From contig NZ_KB891317.1 in the NCBI RefSeq assembly GCF_000373385.1, positions 1-64,000 on the forward strand: a DNA stretch of 64,000 nt, written 5' to 3'. Origin of the DNA: Thiobacillus thioparus DSM 505. GTDB lineage: Bacteria > Pseudomonadota > Gammaproteobacteria > Burkholderiales > Thiobacillaceae. Made by a program: the position numbers and the translations under genes. This document shows, in pieces, positions 43,972-54,597 of the stretch. The stretch's first letter is position 1, and each line of letters starts with the position of its first letter. The notes beneath the pieces were generated by a model. That model had not been told where the DNA came from. It saw only the letters and a list, made by a program, of their open reading frames with translations, and searched no databases.

Positions 43972-44868
43972 TCAAGCCTGTGGCGTGGCGATGAGACGAC
44001 GCGGCACCAGCTGGCCGGCATTCGCGTTGGCCAGCCCAAGGAAGGTGTTCGAAGCCGTGTAGACGCGAATCAAGCCTGACTCGGTGGCGGCATGCGCGAT
44101 GCTGCGTCCTTGGCGCAAGGCCTCCGCCTCGGTGTCGTCGAGCAGAACGGCAGGCAGGTGGGCCACCAGGCAGTCTGCGGGCAACAGCAGGGCATGGCGT
44201 CGAGCGGGATCGAGCGCTTCCAGCTCGGCCAGGGTATGCGACTGTTCCAGCTTGAATCCACCGGAACCGAGGCGCGTCAGGGCAGTGAGGTGGGCGCCAC
44301 AACCGAGTGCGGCGCCAATATCCTGTGCCAGGGTGCGGATGTAGGTACCGGCGCTGCATTGGACGTCGAGGATGACCCGGGGCGGGACACATTCGGTCAT
44401 CGCCAGCGAACGGATGGTGACTTTGCGCGGCGGTCGTTCGATTTCGATCCCGGCACGGGCATATTCGTAGAGCGGGCGCCCCTGATGCTTGAGTGCCGAG
44501 TGCATGGGCGGGATCTGCTCGATCTCGCCCATGAAGCCTGGCAGCACGGCGTCGATTTCGGCACAGTTCACCGCCACGTCGCGGGTGCTGAGTACCTCGC
44601 CCTCGGGATCGCCCGTCGTGGTGGTGACGCCCAGCTGCAGCACGGCGCGATAGCGCTTGTCCGCATCCAGCAGGTAGGCCGAGAACTTGGTGGCCTCGCC
44701 GAAGCACAAGGGCAGCAGACCGTCGGCGAAGGGATCGAGAGTCCCGGTGTGGCCTGCCTTTTTGGCGTTGAGCAGCCACTTGGCCTTTTGCAGTGCGGCG
44801 TTGGAGGTGATGCCGACCGGCTTGTCCAGCAGCAGCACGCCGTCGACCACTTGGCGGGCAGGCTTCAC
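43972..44868 (-). CDS. truB: tRNA pseudouridine(55) synthase
   Basis: A 298-residue enzyme making pseudouridine 55 in the T-loop of tRNAs. The catalytic Asp is D45 in GHTGTLDPFADGLLP (the family more often has DPLATG), with LLLDKPVGITSN upstream and a C-terminal PUA-like domain. It overlaps rbfA by 4 bp (ATGA), showing translational coupling. Confidence 0.96.
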   Translation of the reverse strand: MKPARQVVDGVLLLDKPVGITSNAALQKAKWLLNAKKAGHTGTLDPFADGLLPLCFGEATKFSAYLLDADKRYRAVLQLGVTTTTGDPEGEVLSTRDVAVNCAEIDAVLPGFMGEIEQIPPMHSALKHQGRPLYEYARAGIEIERPPRKVTIRSLAMTECVPPRVILDVQCSAGTYIRTLAQDIGAALGCGAHLTALTRLGSGGFKLEQSHTLAELEALDPARRHALLLPADCLVAHLPAVLLDDTEAEALRQGRSIAHAATESGLIRVYTASNTFLGLANANAGQLVPRRLIATPQA

Positions 44869-45239
44869 TCGTCCTTGGGGTGTTTGGCGTCTTCGGCGAC
44901 GGCCGATTCGATCAGTTGGGTGAGTTCGATGCCGCGTTCGACCGAGCGGTCGTACACGAAGGTCAGCTTGGGCACCACACGAAGCTGCATGCGGTGCGAC
45001 AGTTGCGAACGCAGAAAGCCGCTGGCGCGCTGCAGACCCTGCAGGCAGGCGTCATGCTCGGCCTGCCCGCCCAGTGTGGTGAAGAAGACCTTGGCGAACT
45101 CCATGTCGCGGTTGACCTCCACCTCGGTGATGGTCAGCATGCCGACGCGCGGATCCTTCACTTCCTGCCGGATCAGCTCCGGCAGTTCGCGCTGGATCTG
45201 GTCGGCAACGCGGCGTGCCCGGGGGAAATCCTTCGGCAT
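44865..45239 (-). CDS. rbfA: Ribosome-binding factor A
   Basis: A 124-residue KH-fold factor for 16S rRNA 5'-end maturation, needed for growth in cold. It has RVADQIQRELPELIRQEVKDPR and EVNRDMEFAKVFFTTL, as in the family. The ATG at 45239 overlaps the infB stop by 1 bp. Confidence 0.96.
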   Translation of the reverse strand: MPKDFPRARRVADQIQRELPELIRQEVKDPRVGMLTITEVEVNRDMEFAKVFFTTLGGQAEHDACLQGLQRASGFLRSQLSHRMQLRVVPKLTFVYDRSVERGIELTQLIESAVAEDAKHPKDE

Positions 45240-47986
45240 TACAGCGAGCGCGCCACTTCCACCACTTCAAACACTTCGAGGATGTCACCTTCCTGGATGT
45301 CGTTGAAGTTCTTCAGCGATAGGCCGCATTCGAAGTTGGCCTTGACTTCCTTGACGTCGTCCTTGAAGCGCTTGAGCGAATCGAGTTCGCCCTGGTGGAT
45401 TACGACGTTGTTGCGCAGCACGCGCACGCCGGCGTTGCGCTTGATCATGCCATCCGTCACATAGCAGCCGGCGATGGTGCCGACCTTGGAAATGACGAAT
45501 ACCTGGCGGACTTCCACCGTACCGATGACGCTTTCCTTCTTCTCGGGCGCCAGCATGCCGGACAGCGCCGCTTTCACTTCATCCACGGCTTCGTAGATGA
45601 TGTTGTAGTAGCGGATGTCCACGCCGCTGGATTCGGCCAGCTTGCGTGCGGTTGCATCGGCGCGCACGTTGAAGCCGATCAGCACCGCCTTGGAGGCGAG
45701 CGCGAGGTTGACATCGGATTCGGTGATGGCGCCGACGCCGCTGTGGATGATGTTGACCTTGACCTCGTCGGTCGACAGCTTGCCCAGTGCATGCGCCAGA
45801 CCTTCGTAGGAACCTTGGGTGTCGGACTTGAGAATGATGGGCAGATGCTGCACTTCGCCCTGGCCCATCTGTTCGAACATCGATTCCAGTTTGGCGGCCT
45901 GCTTTTTCGCCAGCTGCACGTCGCGGAACTTGCCTTGACGGAACAGCGCGATTTCGCGCGCCTTGCGTTCGTCCGGCAGCACCATCATGTCCTCGCCGGC
46001 TTGCGGCACATCGGACAGACCCTGGATTTCCACCGGGATCGAAGGACCGGCTTCGGTTACTGTCTTGCCGGCTTCGTCGAGCATGGCGCGCACGCGGCCG
46101 TAAACCTGGCCGGCCAGCACCATGTCGCCGCGACGCAGGGTGCCGGATTGCACCAGCAGCGTGGCAACCGGGCCCTTGCCCTTGTCCAGTCTCGCCTCGA
46201 TGACGAGCCCTTTGGCCGGGCCGTCGGCAGCTGCCTGCAGTTCCAGCACTTCGGCCTGCAACAGGATGGCGTCGAGCAAGCCGTCGATGTTGGTATTGGC
46301 CTTGGCCGACACTTCGACGAACTGGGTGTCGCCACCCCATTCCTCGGGGGTGACGCCCTGCGCGACGAGTTCCTGGCGGATGCGTTCCGGGTTGGCCTCG
46401 GGCTTGTCGATCTTGTTCACCGCCACCACCAGTGGCACGTTGGCGGCCTTGGCGTGGTGGATGGCTTCGATCGTCTGCGGCATGACACCGTCGTCCGCCG
46501 CTACTACCAGTACCACGATGTCGGTTGCTTTCGCGCCGCGTGCACGCATCGCGGTAAACGCTTCGTGACCCGGGGTGTCGAGGAAGGTGATGACGCCTTT
46601 TTCGGTTTCGACGTGATAGGCGCCGATGTGCTGGGTGATGCCGCCGGCTTCGCCGCTTGCGACGCGAGTGCGGCGGATGGTGTCGAGCAACGAGGTCTTG
46701 CCGTGGTCGACGTGGCCCATGACCGTGACGACCGGCGGGCGGGCGAGCACTTCATGTTCGCTTACTTCGCCTGTGTCGATCAGGAAGGCTTCCGGCGTAT
46801 CGAGGGCGGCAGGCTTGCCGATGTGGCCCATTTCCTCGACCACGATGATCGCCGTTTCCTGGTCGAGCACCTGGTTGATGGTCACCATGCTGCCCAGCTT
46901 CATCAGTGCCTTGATCACCTCGGCCGCCTTCACCGACATCTTGTGGGCAAGCTCGGCCACCGTGATCGTTTCGGGGACCAGGACTTCGCGCACGATCGGC
47001 TCGGTCGGGGCAACGAAGGTAGTTTCTTCGTGGCCGGCCTTGGATTTGCCCTTGCGGCCGCGCCAGCCTGCGTCAGGTGCAGCACCGCCACGGGTCTTGA
47101 GACCACCCTTGCGGCGTGCGGCTTCGTCCTTCCAGGTGCCTCCGGCTTTCTTGTCCGGACCTTTGGCGCCTTTGGCTGCGCTGGGTTTGTCCGGTTTGTG
47201 CAGCGTTTTTTCCGTCGGTGTGGCGGGGGCAGCAGGGGCGGCGGCTTTCTGGGCTTCCGCCAGCTTGGCGGCCTCGCGGGCAGCTTCCGCCTGCTTGCGC
47301 AGAGCGTCGCGTTCGGTACGGGCTCGCGCATCCGCAGCCTGACGTTCCTGCAGCGCTTGATGGCGGCGCGTCTCTTCTTCGCGAGCCTTGACTTCCGCTT
47401 CGTTGAGGATCGAGGCCTTCTTGATGCGAGTGGTTTTTTTCACCACCGGCGCGGGGGCCGTTGCGGGCTCCGCAGCGGCCTCGACGGCCGCAGGCGGCGC
47501 GGCTTCGGCGACAGGCTCGGGTGCGGCGGCGACAGGCTCAACCTCGACGGCTGCAGGCGGGGCGGCTTCGACGACTGGCTCGGGAACGGGCGCTTCGATC
47601 TTGTGCTCAGTCACCGGCTGGGCCGGCACCTCGACCTGCGGAACAGGCGGGGTTTCGGCAGCCGGCTGGGCTTCGGCCGCCAGTGCGGCGGCATCGCGCT
47701 TGACGTAGGTGCGCGACTTGCGCGTTTCCACCGTGATGGTGCGCGACTTGCCGGTACTGTCGGTCTTGCGGATTTCACCGGTCTGCTTGCGCGTGATGGT
47801 GATCTTGGTCTTGCCGGTCTCGGCCCCGCCACCGTGCATCTTGCGCAGGTAGTCGAGCAGGTGTGCCTTGTCCGCCTCGGTGACGGAGTCGACCACATCG
47901 TTTTTATTGACGCCTGCCGCTTTCAGCTGTTCAAGCAACAGCTGGGGCGGCAGTTTCAGTTCCTGGGCAAATTGTTCAACGTTCAT
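45239..47986 (-). CDS. infB: Translation initiation factor IF-2
   Basis: A 915-residue GTPase that brings fMet-tRNA to the 30S subunit. An N-terminal helical domain starts [20 protein letters not shown], followed by a long low-complexity Ala/Pro/Glu linker (about 95-230), the G domain with [20 protein letters not shown] and NKID, and C-terminal beta-barrels. Length is within the range for long IF-2 forms. It follows nusA by 17 bp. Confidence 0.98.
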   Translation of the reverse strand: MNVEQFAQELKLPPQLLLEQLKAAGVNKNDVVDSVTEADKAHLLDYLRKMHGGGAETGKTKITITRKQTGEIRKTDSTGKSRTITVETRKSRTYVKRDAAALAAEAQPAAETPPVPQVEVPAQPVTEHKIEAPVPEPVVEAAPPAAVEVEPVAAAPEPVAEAAPPAAVEAAAEPATAPAPVVKKTTRIKKASILNEAEVKAREEETRRHQALQERQAADARARTERDALRKQAEAAREAAKLAEAQKAAAPAAPATPTEKTLHKPDKPSAAKGAKGPDKKAGGTWKDEAARRKGGLKTRGGAAPDAGWRGRKGKSKAGHEETTFVAPTEPIVREVLVPETITVAELAHKMSVKAAEVIKALMKLGSMVTINQVLDQETAIIVVEEMGHIGKPAALDTPEAFLIDTGEVSEHEVLARPPVVTVMGHVDHGKTSLLDTIRRTRVASGEAGGITQHIGAYHVETEKGVITFLDTPGHEAFTAMRARGAKATDIVVLVVAADDGVMPQTIEAIHHAKAANVPLVVAVNKIDKPEANPERIRQELVAQGVTPEEWGGDTQFVEVSAKANTNIDGLLDAILLQAEVLELQAAADGPAKGLVIEARLDKGKGPVATLLVQSGTLRRGDMVLAGQVYGRVRAMLDEAGKTVTEAGPSIPVEIQGLSDVPQAGEDMMVLPDERKAREIALFRQGKFRDVQLAKKQAAKLESMFEQMGQGEVQHLPIILKSDTQGSYEGLAHALGKLSTDEVKVNIIHSGVGAITESDVNLALASKAVLIGFNVRADATARKLAESSGVDIRYYNIIYEAVDEVKAALSGMLAPEKKESVIGTVEVRQVFVISKVGTIAGCYVTDGMIKRNAGVRVLRNNVVIHQGELDSLKRFKDDVKEVKANFECGLSLKNFNDIQEGDILEVFEVVEVARSL

Positions 47987-48003
47987 GCAGTCCTCGTGGC
48001 GTA

Positions 48004-49482
48004 TCAGCCTTGGGCGAACCAGGGCGCGCGTGCGGCCATGATCAATTGTTTGGCACGTTCGGCATCCATGGCGGCCATTTCGGTCAGCTCATCGACGGCC
48101 AGTTCGGCCAGATCCTCGGTGGTGTGGACGCCCTTGCTGGCGAGCGTGCGTGCGGTTTCGGCGTCCATGCCTTCGAGCGACAGCAGGTCGCCCGCGGAGG
48201 CCTCGACCTGTTCCTCGCCGACGATGGCAGCGGTCAGCAGGGCGTTGCGGGCACGGTTGCGCAGTTCGTTGACCAGGCCTTCGTCGAAGGCCTCGATCTC
48301 GAGCATTTCGTTCAGCGGCACATAGGCGACTTCTTCCAGCGTGGAGAAGCCTTCGTCGACCAGGATCTGGGCGACTTCCTCGTCCACATCGAGCTTTTCG
48401 ATGAAGAGCGCGAGCGTCTTGCCGCTTTCGGCCGATTGTTTCTCTTCCGCCGTTTCGCGCGACATGATGTTGAGTTCCCAGCCGGTCAGTTCGGACGCCA
48501 GGCGCACGTTCTGGCCGCCGCGGCCGATCGCCATCGCCAGTTGCTCCTCGTCGACCACCACGTCCATGCTGTGTTTGTCTTCGTCCACCACGATGGAGCT
48601 GACTTCGGCGGGGGCCAGTGCGTTGATCACGTACTGCGCCGGGTCGGCCGACCAGTGGATGATGTCGACGCGTTCGCCGGCCAGTTCGTTGGTCACCGAG
48701 GTGACACGCGAGCCCCGCAACCCGATGCAGGTGCCGATCGGATCGATGCGCGGATCGTGCGACACCACGGCGATCTTGGCGCGCAGGCCCGGGTCGCGGG
48801 CGGCCGCCTTGATCTCGAGCAGGCCTTCCTCGATCTCCGGCACTTCCAGTTCGAACAGCTTCATGATGAATTCGGGCGCGGTGCGCGACAGCACCACCTG
48901 CGGCCCGCGGGGGCCGCGGTCGATGCGCAGCAGGTAGGCGCGGACGCGATCGCCGACGCGCAGGTTCTCGCGCGGGATCATCTGGTCGCGGTGCAGGAAG
49001 CCTTCGACGCGACCGGATTCGATGATGGCGTTGCCGCGGTCGATGCGCTTGACCACGCCGTTAACAAGGTGTTCCTTGCGGGCGAGGAAGTCGCTGATGA
49101 TCTGCTCGCGCTCGGCGTCGCGGATTTTCTGAAGGATGACCTGCTTGGCAGCCTGGGCGCCGATGCGGCCGAACTCGACGTTTTCCAGCGGCTCTTCGAT
49201 GTAGTCGCCGATTTCGATGTCGGGAATCTTGTCCTGGGCGTCGATCAGCAGGATCTGGTAGCCCTCGGATTCCAGATCGGCTTCGGACACGACCTGCCAG
49301 CGGCGGAAGGATTCGTAGTCGCCGGTTTCGCGGTCGATCGACACGCGCACGTCGGATTCTTCCTTGAAGCGTTTCTTGGTAGCGGAGGCGAGCGCCTGCT
49401 CCAGTGCCTCGAAGACCACTTCCTTGTCCACGTTCTTTTCGCGAGCCAGCGCATCGGCCAGCATCAAAATTTCACGGCTCAT
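48004..49482 (-). CDS. nusA: Transcription termination/antitermination protein NusA
   Basis: A 492-residue factor binding RNA polymerase. Order: N-terminal polymerase-binding domain, S1 (about 135-200), KH1 and KH2 (with [20 protein letters not shown] and [18 protein letters not shown]), then two acidic C-terminal repeats, as in proteobacteria (the second has [20 protein letters not shown]). It is flanked by rimP and infB. Confidence 0.98.
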   Translation of the reverse strand: MSREILMLADALAREKNVDKEVVFEALEQALASATKKRFKEESDVRVSIDRETGDYESFRRWQVVSEADLESEGYQILLIDAQDKIPDIEIGDYIEEPLENVEFGRIGAQAAKQVILQKIRDAEREQIISDFLARKEHLVNGVVKRIDRGNAIIESGRVEGFLHRDQMIPRENLRVGDRVRAYLLRIDRGPRGPQVVLSRTAPEFIMKLFELEVPEIEEGLLEIKAAARDPGLRAKIAVVSHDPRIDPIGTCIGLRGSRVTSVTNELAGERVDIIHWSADPAQYVINALAPAEVSSIVVDEDKHSMDVVVDEEQLAMAIGRGGQNVRLASELTGWELNIMSRETAEEKQSAESGKTLALFIEKLDVDEEVAQILVDEGFSTLEEVAYVPLNEMLEIEAFDEGLVNELRNRARNALLTAAIVGEEQVEASAGDLLSLEGMDAETARTLASKGVHTTEDLAELAVDELTEMAAMDAERAKQLIMAARAPWFAQG

Positions 49483-49503
49483 ATTCCCTCCAGCCTGCCT
49501 TGC

Positions 49504-49932
49504 CTAAACCATGGGTTTCAGGCGGGCAGCATCCACATTTCTCAAGTCGACCGACACTTCCGAGCCGTCGACGATCAATTTCACCAGTTCGCCATCCAGA
49601 CCGACCAGCTGGCCGGTCAGGCGGCGCCGGTTGTCCATCGGCACCCGCAATTTCAGCGTCACCGGCTCGCCGGCGAAGCGCGCATAGTCCTGCGGCTTGA
49701 CCAACGGCCGGTCAAGGCCGGGCGAGGACACTTCCAGCCTGTCGTAGTCGATGTTCTCGACAGTGAACAGATGGGTCAGGTGATTGCTCACCGCGACACA
49801 GTCGTCAATCGTGATGCCGCCCGGCTTGTCGATGAAAATACGGATCAGCCCGCGCCCGGCACGCTCCAGCATCACCAGCTCGTAACCGAGTCCGGCAAGT
49901 ACAGGCTCCAAGCGGGTGGGCAGATCCATCAT
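49504..49932 (-). CDS. rimP: Ribosome maturation factor RimP
   Basis: A 142-residue factor for 30S assembly. It has [20 protein letters not shown], the family [10 protein letters not shown] and [14 protein letters not shown], and a C-terminal SH3-like barrel. It heads the rimP-nusA-infB operon; the region upstream to the tRNA-Leu gene carries the promoter, which I could not place exactly. Confidence 0.96.
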   Translation of the reverse strand: MMDLPTRLEPVLAGLGYELVMLERAGRGLIRIFIDKPGGITIDDCVAVSNHLTHLFTVENIDYDRLEVSSPGLDRPLVKPQDYARFAGEPVTLKLRVPMDNRRRLTGQLVGLDGELVKLIVDGSEVSVDLRNVDAARLKPMV

Positions 49933-50065
49933 CGCAAATCCATTGTTGTGCCGCTATGCGGCCCGGTCAGGACACGGCGCAGCACAAATAAAAAATGGGC
50001 GAACCGCCCATCGTGTTAATAATAAAGCGCAAAAATTATACCACTCGGGCCGGTGAACTGGAAGG

Positions 50066-50152
50066 TGGTGCCCGGAACCGGAATCGAACCGGTACGCCAT
50101 CGCTGGCGAGGGATTTTAAGTCCCTTGTGTCTACCAATTTCACCATCCGGGC
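50066..50152 (-). tRNA. tRNA-Leu (TAA)
   Basis: An 87-nt class II tRNA with long variable arm and CCA. The acceptor begins GCCCGGA; anticodon TAA lies in GGGACTTAAAATCCC. It is the last of three tandem tRNA genes. Confidence 0.97.
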
Positions 50153-50176
50153 AAAGCGGACGGCTGACCCTGAATT

Positions 50177-50250
50177 TGGAGGCGCGAGCCGGAGTCGAAC
50201 CGACCTACACGGATTTGCAATCCGGTGCATAACCGCTTTGCTATCGCGCC
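50177..50250 (-). tRNA. tRNA-Cys (GCA)
   Basis: A 74-nt cloverleaf with CCA, acceptor GGCGCGA, and anticodon GCA in CGGATTGCAAATCCG. It is the middle gene of the Gly-Cys-Leu cluster. Confidence 0.97.
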
Positions 50251-50318
50251 GTCGCGGTAAAACGCTTGAACGAAAAGGGGAAAACGTCCGGCTAAGCCTT
50301 CTGTTTTCCCCGGAATGC

Positions 50319-50394
50319 TGGAGCGGGAAAGGAGGTTCGAACTCCCGACCTCAACCTTGGCAAGGTTGCGCTCTACCAGCTGAGCTATTCCCGC
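50319..50394 (-). tRNA. tRNA-Gly (GCC)
   Basis: A 76-nt cloverleaf with CCA, acceptor GCGGGAA, and anticodon GCC in AACCTTGCCAAGGTT. It follows pgsA closely, the common pgsA-tRNA-Gly arrangement. Confidence 0.97.
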
Positions 50395-50441
50395 GTTGAA
50401 GGCTGCGCATTATGGTGATTTCGGTTTTTTCTGTCAACACC

Positions 50442-51014
50442 TCAGGGCGAAGATTTTTGCAGGGCGCGCGCGGCCATCACGAGGTAATACGCCATCGACA
50501 CGAGGGTAAGCAGGGCGGCCACCCAGATCAGCAGCGTGCCGATCTGGAGGATGGGTAGGCCGGCGAAAGGCTTGAAATACAGCAGCAGCACGATGGCGAC
50601 CATTTGTGCCGTGGTTTTCAGCTTGCCGACGAAAGAGACCGCGACGCTGGCCGACTTGCCTGCCTTGGCCATCCATTCGCGCAGGGCGGAAATGGTGATT
50701 TCGCGGCCGATGATGATGAGCCCGATCAGCGGCGCCACGCGATCGAGGTCGATCAGTACGATCAGCGCGGCAGCCACCATCAGCTTGTCGGCAACCGGGT
50801 CGAGGAAGGCGCCGAAGGCCGAAGTCTGGCCCAGTTTGCGCGCCAGCCAGCCGTCGAGCCAGTCGGTCAGCGCCGCCACCCCGAAAAATGCGGCCGCCAG
50901 CATGTTGGCATCAGATGGCGTCACCCAGCCGTCGGGCAGGTAGAACACGCCTGCCATCAGCGGGATGAACAGAATGCGCAGCCAGGTGAGCAGGTTGGGG
51001 AGATTGAGCGGCAT
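50442..51014 (-). CDS. pgsA: CDP-diacylglycerol-glycerol-3-phosphate 3-phosphatidyltransferase
   Basis: A 190-residue inner-membrane enzyme making phosphatidylglycerol phosphate. It shows the CDP-alcohol phosphotransferase motif D-G-x2-A-R-x8-G-x3-D-x3-D as DWLDGWLARKLGQ then FGAFLDPVADK, with several helices. Its start overlaps the uvrC stop by one base. The usual neighbours uvrC and tRNA-Gly are present. Confidence 0.97.
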   Translation of the reverse strand: MPLNLPNLLTWLRILFIPLMAGVFYLPDGWVTPSDANMLAAAFFGVAALTDWLDGWLARKLGQTSAFGAFLDPVADKLMVAAALIVLIDLDRVAPLIGLIIIGREITISALREWMAKAGKSASVAVSFVGKLKTTAQMVAIVLLLYFKPFAGLPILQIGTLLIWVAALLTLVSMAYYLVMAARALQKSSP

Positions 51015-52810
51015 CAGTGGAGCGCGTTATAAATGGTTTCCGCCAATTCTCGGCTGATACCGTTCACGCTGGCAAGCGCGTCGACGCCGGCGTCGCGTAC
51101 GCCTTGCAGGCCGCCGAAGTGTTCCAGCAACTGTTTACGCCGTTTGGGGCCGATGCCTGCGATGTCTTCCAGCGTCGACTGCACGCGCGTTTTTCCGCGT
51201 TTGGCGCGATGGCCGGTGATGGCGAAGCGGTGCGCTTCGTCGCGCACTTGCTGGATCAGGTGGAAGCCGGGATGGTCCTTGGCGAGATTGAGTTCGCGGC
51301 CGTCGGCGAAAATCAGCGTTTCCAGCCCGGGCTTGCGTGCCTCGCCTTTGGCTACGCCGAGCAGCGGCACGTCGTTCAGGCCCAGTTCGGCCATGGCCTC
51401 GACCGCCATCGAGATCTGTCCCTTGCCGCCGTCGATCAGCAGCAGGTCGGGCAGCACGCCATTCTCTTCCACGCTCTTGTGGAAGCGTTTGATCAGCGCG
51501 GCATGCATGGCGGCATAGTCGTCGCCGGGTGTGATGCCGCTGATGTTATAGCGCCGGTAATCGGATTTCTTCAGGTCGTTTCCCTCATAGACGACGCAGG
51601 AGGCGACAGTGGCTTCGCCCATGGTGTGCGAGATATCGAAGCATTCGATGCGGTTGAGTGCCGGCAGATCGAGCGTGTCGCGCAACGTGGCGAGCCGCTG
51701 CGACTGGTTGGCGCGATCGGCGCTGCGGCGTTCGGCCGACAGCCGCGCGTTGGCTTGCGCCATGCCGATCCAGACCTTGCGTTCACCGGTGACGCGATGC
51801 AGCAGAGTGACTTTTTTACCGGCCTGCTCGGTGAGCAGCGTTTCCAGTGCGCCGGTCTCGATGGCTTCGCTCACCAGGATGCGCGCCGGAATGGGGTGGT
51901 CGAGGTAGTGCTGGACGATGAAGGCCTCCAGCGCCTCGGCTGGCGTCGCGCCTTCGCCGTGTTGGGGGAAGAAGCTGCGGTCGCCGAGATGCCGTCCGCC
52001 GCGGATCATCGTCAGGTTGACCGCGATCACGCCGCCGGCCTCGGCCACCGCGACCACATCCGCGTCCGCATCGCTGCCGGTGGAATCGACGAACTGCTTC
52101 TCGCGCACGGCTGCGAGCATGCGCAGGCGGTCACGCAGGAAGGCGGCCGTCTCGAAATCGAGCGCGGCCGCAGCGGCGTTCATCTGTTCGGTGATGTGTT
52201 CAGTCAGTGCGCTGGCCTCGCCATGCAGCAGCTGGGCCGCTTCATGGACGTCGCGCGCATAGGCCTCGGGCGTGATGAGCCCGACGCATGGTGCGGTACA
52301 ACGTTTGATCTGGTACAGCAGACATGGGCGCGAGCGGTTGGCGAATACCGTGTCCTCGCAGGTGCGCAGTTGAAACACCTTCTGCAGCAACTGGATGCTT
52401 TCGCGCACCGCGTAGGCGTTGGGGTAGGGGCCGTACGTCTGGTCGCGCTTTTTCGGCGTGCCGCGAAAATAGGCCAGGCGCGGAAAGCGGTGTCCGGTCA
52501 GCAGCAGATAGGGGTAGGACTTGTCGTCGCGGAACAGGATATTGAAGCGCGGCTTCAAACCCTTGATCAGATTGTTCTCCAGCAGCAGCGCTTCGGCCTC
52601 GGTGCGCGTGATCGTGGTGTCGATGTGGTCGACACTTTTCAGCATCAGTTTGATGCGGGGGCTCTGGTCGCTTTTCTGGAAATAACTGGAGACGCGCTTC
52701 TTCAGGTCTTTCGCCTTGCCGACATACAGCACGGCGCCGGCCGCATCGATCATGCGATAGACGCCGGGCAGGGTGGGCAGCGAGGCGAGGAATTCCTTGT
52801 CGACGGCCAA
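51014..52810 (-). CDS. uvrC: Excinuclease ABC subunit C
   Basis: A 598-residue nuclease making both incisions in nucleotide excision repair. Order: GIY-YIG domain ([28 protein letters not shown]), a Cys-containing linker, UVR motif (about 200-235), an RNase H-like nuclease domain with [10 protein letters not shown] and [10 protein letters not shown], and helix-hairpin-helix motifs at the end ([18 protein letters not shown]). The start at 52810 gives [12 protein letters not shown]. Confidence 0.97.
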   Translation of the reverse strand: MAVDKEFLASLPTLPGVYRMIDAAGAVLYVGKAKDLKKRVSSYFQKSDQSPRIKLMLKSVDHIDTTITRTEAEALLLENNLIKGLKPRFNILFRDDKSYPYLLLTGHRFPRLAYFRGTPKKRDQTYGPYPNAYAVRESIQLLQKVFQLRTCEDTVFANRSRPCLLYQIKRCTAPCVGLITPEAYARDVHEAAQLLHGEASALTEHITEQMNAAAAALDFETAAFLRDRLRMLAAVREKQFVDSTGSDADADVVAVAEAGGVIAVNLTMIRGGRHLGDRSFFPQHGEGATPAEALEAFIVQHYLDHPIPARILVSEAIETGALETLLTEQAGKKVTLLHRVTGERKVWIGMAQANARLSAERRSADRANQSQRLATLRDTLDLPALNRIECFDISHTMGEATVASCVVYEGNDLKKSDYRRYNISGITPGDDYAAMHAALIKRFHKSVEENGVLPDLLLIDGGKGQISMAVEAMAELGLNDVPLLGVAKGEARKPGLETLIFADGRELNLAKDHPGFHLIQQVRDEAHRFAITGHRAKRGKTRVQSTLEDIAGIGPKRRKQLLEHFGGLQGVRDAGVDALASVNGISRELAETIYNALH

Positions 52811-52813
52811 GGC

Positions 52814-52999
52814 TCAGTCTTCGTCGAGCAGCTTGCCCGCAATTGCCCAGTTCTCGTCCGGCAGTTCCTCGAACGCGATGTAGGTATACGACGCCGGTTT
52901 GCCGGCATGGCGCTCCAGCGTGGCGGTGATTTCCTCGGCGATTTTCTGCTTCTGCTCCCGGGTGAGGCTGCCGGCGAGCTTGATGGTGACGACGGGCAT
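52814..52999 (-). CDS. 4-oxalocrotonate tautomerase family protein
   Basis: A 61-residue small tautomerase: the N-terminal Pro right after Met (MPVVTIKLAGSLTREQKQKI) is the catalytic base, followed by the short helix and strand of the fold (ASYTYIAFEELPDENWAIAG). Substrate unknown; no aromatic degradation genes are near. The stop is 4 bp from the uvrC start, and the start is 3 bp from the glycosylase stop, so all three are likely one transcript. Confidence 0.88.
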   Translation of the reverse strand: MPVVTIKLAGSLTREQKQKIAEEITATLERHAGKPASYTYIAFEELPDENWAIAGKLLDED

Positions 53000-53001
53000 G
53001 G

Positions 53002-53634
53002 TCAGTCCTTCGCTTGAATTGTCTCGAACACGGCCGCGAACATTTCGGGGGTGAGACGGCGCGTCTGGGTATTGTAACGGGAGCAGTGATAGCTGCTGAC
53101 CAGCCTTCTGCCGTCGGGCAGACGGTAGTCGCTGGCGTGGGCGAAGGGATAATCCTTGAGCTTGAGCCCGCGTGCGCGGAGCACCGCCTGGTGTGCAATC
53201 TGGCCCAGCGCCAGGATGCTGGCGTGACTGGGCAAGGCATTCAGTTCGGCGGCCAGATAGCGGTTGCATTCGCGGATTTCGCCCGGTTCCGGCTTGTTGG
53301 CGGGCGGCAGGCATTTCACCGCGTTGGTGATGCGGCAGCCGGTCAGCTGCAGGCCGTCGTCTGCGAACAGCGATTGCGGTGCGCTGGCGTAGCCGAATTT
53401 GTGCAGGGTTTCGTATAGCAGCACACCGGCGTAGTCGCCGGTGAAGGGGCGGCCGCTGCGGTTGGCGCCGTGCATGCCCGGGGCGAGACCGACAATGAGC
53501 AGACCGGGCGCGGGATCGCCGAAGGCGGGCACCGGGCGGGCATGGTAATCGGGATGGCGGGCGCGTACCTCGTCGAGAAACGTGGCGAGGCGTGGGCAGG
53601 CGCGGCAGTCAGGGTCGAAGTGCATCGTGAACAA
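53002..53634 (-). CDS. Type-5 uracil-DNA glycosylase (UdgB-like)
   Basis: A 210-residue DNA repair enzyme removing uracil and related lesions. It carries the UDGb motif GLAPGMHGANRSGRPFTGD (49-67) and the C-terminal motif SSYHCSRYNTQTRRLT, with N-terminal C10 and C13 and later cysteines that probably bind an iron-sulfur cluster. The ATG at 53634 is the most upstream; the true start could be the second Met three codons later. It is part of a repair-linked group with uvrC. Confidence 0.9.
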   Translation of the reverse strand: MFTMHFDPDCRACPRLATFLDEVRARHPDYHARPVPAFGDPAPGLLIVGLAPGMHGANRSGRPFTGDYAGVLLYETLHKFGYASAPQSLFADDGLQLTGCRITNAVKCLPPANKPEPGEIRECNRYLAAELNALPSHASILALGQIAHQAVLRARGLKLKDYPFAHASDYRLPDGRRLVSSYHCSRYNTQTRRLTPEMFAAVFETIQAKD

Positions 53635-53659
53635 TAAAAACGCCCCACAGCGGGGGCGT
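53635..53659 (-). terminator. Terminator after bfr
   Basis: On the minus strand ACGCCCC, loop, GGGGCGT and a T-tract. It lies between bfr and the glycosylase start, isolating the iron locus from the repair genes. Confidence 0.85.
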
Positions 53660-53680
53660 CCATTGTACGCGCGGGGGCGC

Positions 53681-54160
53681 TCAGCTTTCGATCGGTCCGG
53701 CAGCGGTCTGCATGTAGTTCTGCTCGCCCATGCGTTTGATCAGGTCGAGTTGGGTTTCGAGGTAATCAATGTGCTCCTCGGTGTCGGACTGGATGCCGAC
53801 CAGGATTTCTCGGGAAACATAGTCCTTGACCGATTCGCAGTGCGCGATGGCCTCGACGTAAAGGGCGCGGCCGACGAGTTCGAGCTTGAGGTCGCATTCC
53901 AGGCATTCGACGACGTTTTCGCCGATCAGCAGTTTGTTCAGATCCTGCAGGTTGGGCAGGCCTTCCAGAAAGAGGATGCGTTCGATCAGCTTGTCGGCGT
54001 GATGCATTTCCTCGATGGACTCTTCGTATTCGTGTTTGCCCAACGCAACCAGCCCCCAGTTCTTGTACATGCGGGCGTGGAGAAAATACTGGTTGATGGC
54101 AGTCAGCTCGACCGTGAGTGCCTTGTTCAGATACTGGATGACTTTCTTGTCGCCTTTCAT
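53681..54160 (-). CDS. bfr: Bacterioferritin
   Basis: A 159-residue haem-containing ferritin subunit storing iron in a 24-mer. It begins [20 protein letters not shown], has the diiron ligands and the haem Met in [13 protein letters not shown], and the [15 protein letters not shown] segment. The ATG at 54160 has AGGAGA upstream. bfd lies upstream on the same strand, consistent with the ferritin and its reductase pair. Confidence 0.97.
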   Translation of the reverse strand: MKGDKKVIQYLNKALTVELTAINQYFLHARMYKNWGLVALGKHEYEESIEEMHHADKLIERILFLEGLPNLQDLNKLLIGENVVECLECDLKLELVGRALYVEAIAHCESVKDYVSREILVGIQSDTEEHIDYLETQLDLIKRMGEQNYMQTAAGPIES

Positions 54161-54322
54161 GGTTCTCTCCTGAATATTTGGCAAACCCGTTTAAAGAGCC
54201 GTTGGCTGGTCGAATGCTGGCTAGTAGGCGAATGGGGCGCCTGTCATTCTAGGGGAAAAGCCGTGCGGGACAAGTATGGATGCGCGGTCCGCACAGAACG
54301 GGCGCAAGCAGAGCGGATCGAA

Positions 54323-54535
54323 TCAGGCGGCGGCGGCAAATGAGGCGTCCGCCGAACATCCCCGGCATTCGGCAAGCGCTTCCTGGAGTACGTCTTTCGC
54401 GCAGCGCGCGCAGCGACCGCATTGGGTGGATACGCCGAGTTCGTCGCGAAGCTGGCGCATCGTGGTCACGCCACGATGATGGACCAAGCCGCGGATTTCA
54501 TGGTCGGTGACACCTTTGCAAAGACAGACGTACAT
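54323..54535 (-). CDS. bfd: Bacterioferritin-associated ferredoxin
   Basis: A 70-residue [2Fe-2S] ferredoxin that reduces bacterioferritin to release iron. The Bfd ligands are in MYVCLCKGVTDHEI and TQCGRCARCAKDVL. The ATG at 54535 is preceded by a Fur box at 54579. After its stop, 160 bp separate it from bfr. Confidence 0.94.
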   Translation of the reverse strand: MYVCLCKGVTDHEIRGLVHHRGVTTMRQLRDELGVSTQCGRCARCAKDVLQEALAECRGCSADASFAAAA

Positions 54536-54578
54536 GACGCACACCTTCTGGTTTGAAACACGTTAGGTGAACGATATA

Positions 54579-54597
54579 GATAATGAGAATGGTTGTC
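54579..54597 (-). promoter_or_regulatory. Fur box upstream of bfd
   Basis: GATAATGAGAATGGTTGTC matches the 19-bp Fur consensus (GATAATGATAATCATTATC) at about 15 positions. It is 44-62 bp before the bfd ATG, so bfd should be induced when iron is low, matching iron release. Confidence 0.75.

Noticed and set aside
45395-48325. A nearly 3-kb plus-strand open frame antisense to infB
   Set aside because: It is the shadow of IF-2, whose motifs are complete on the minus strand.
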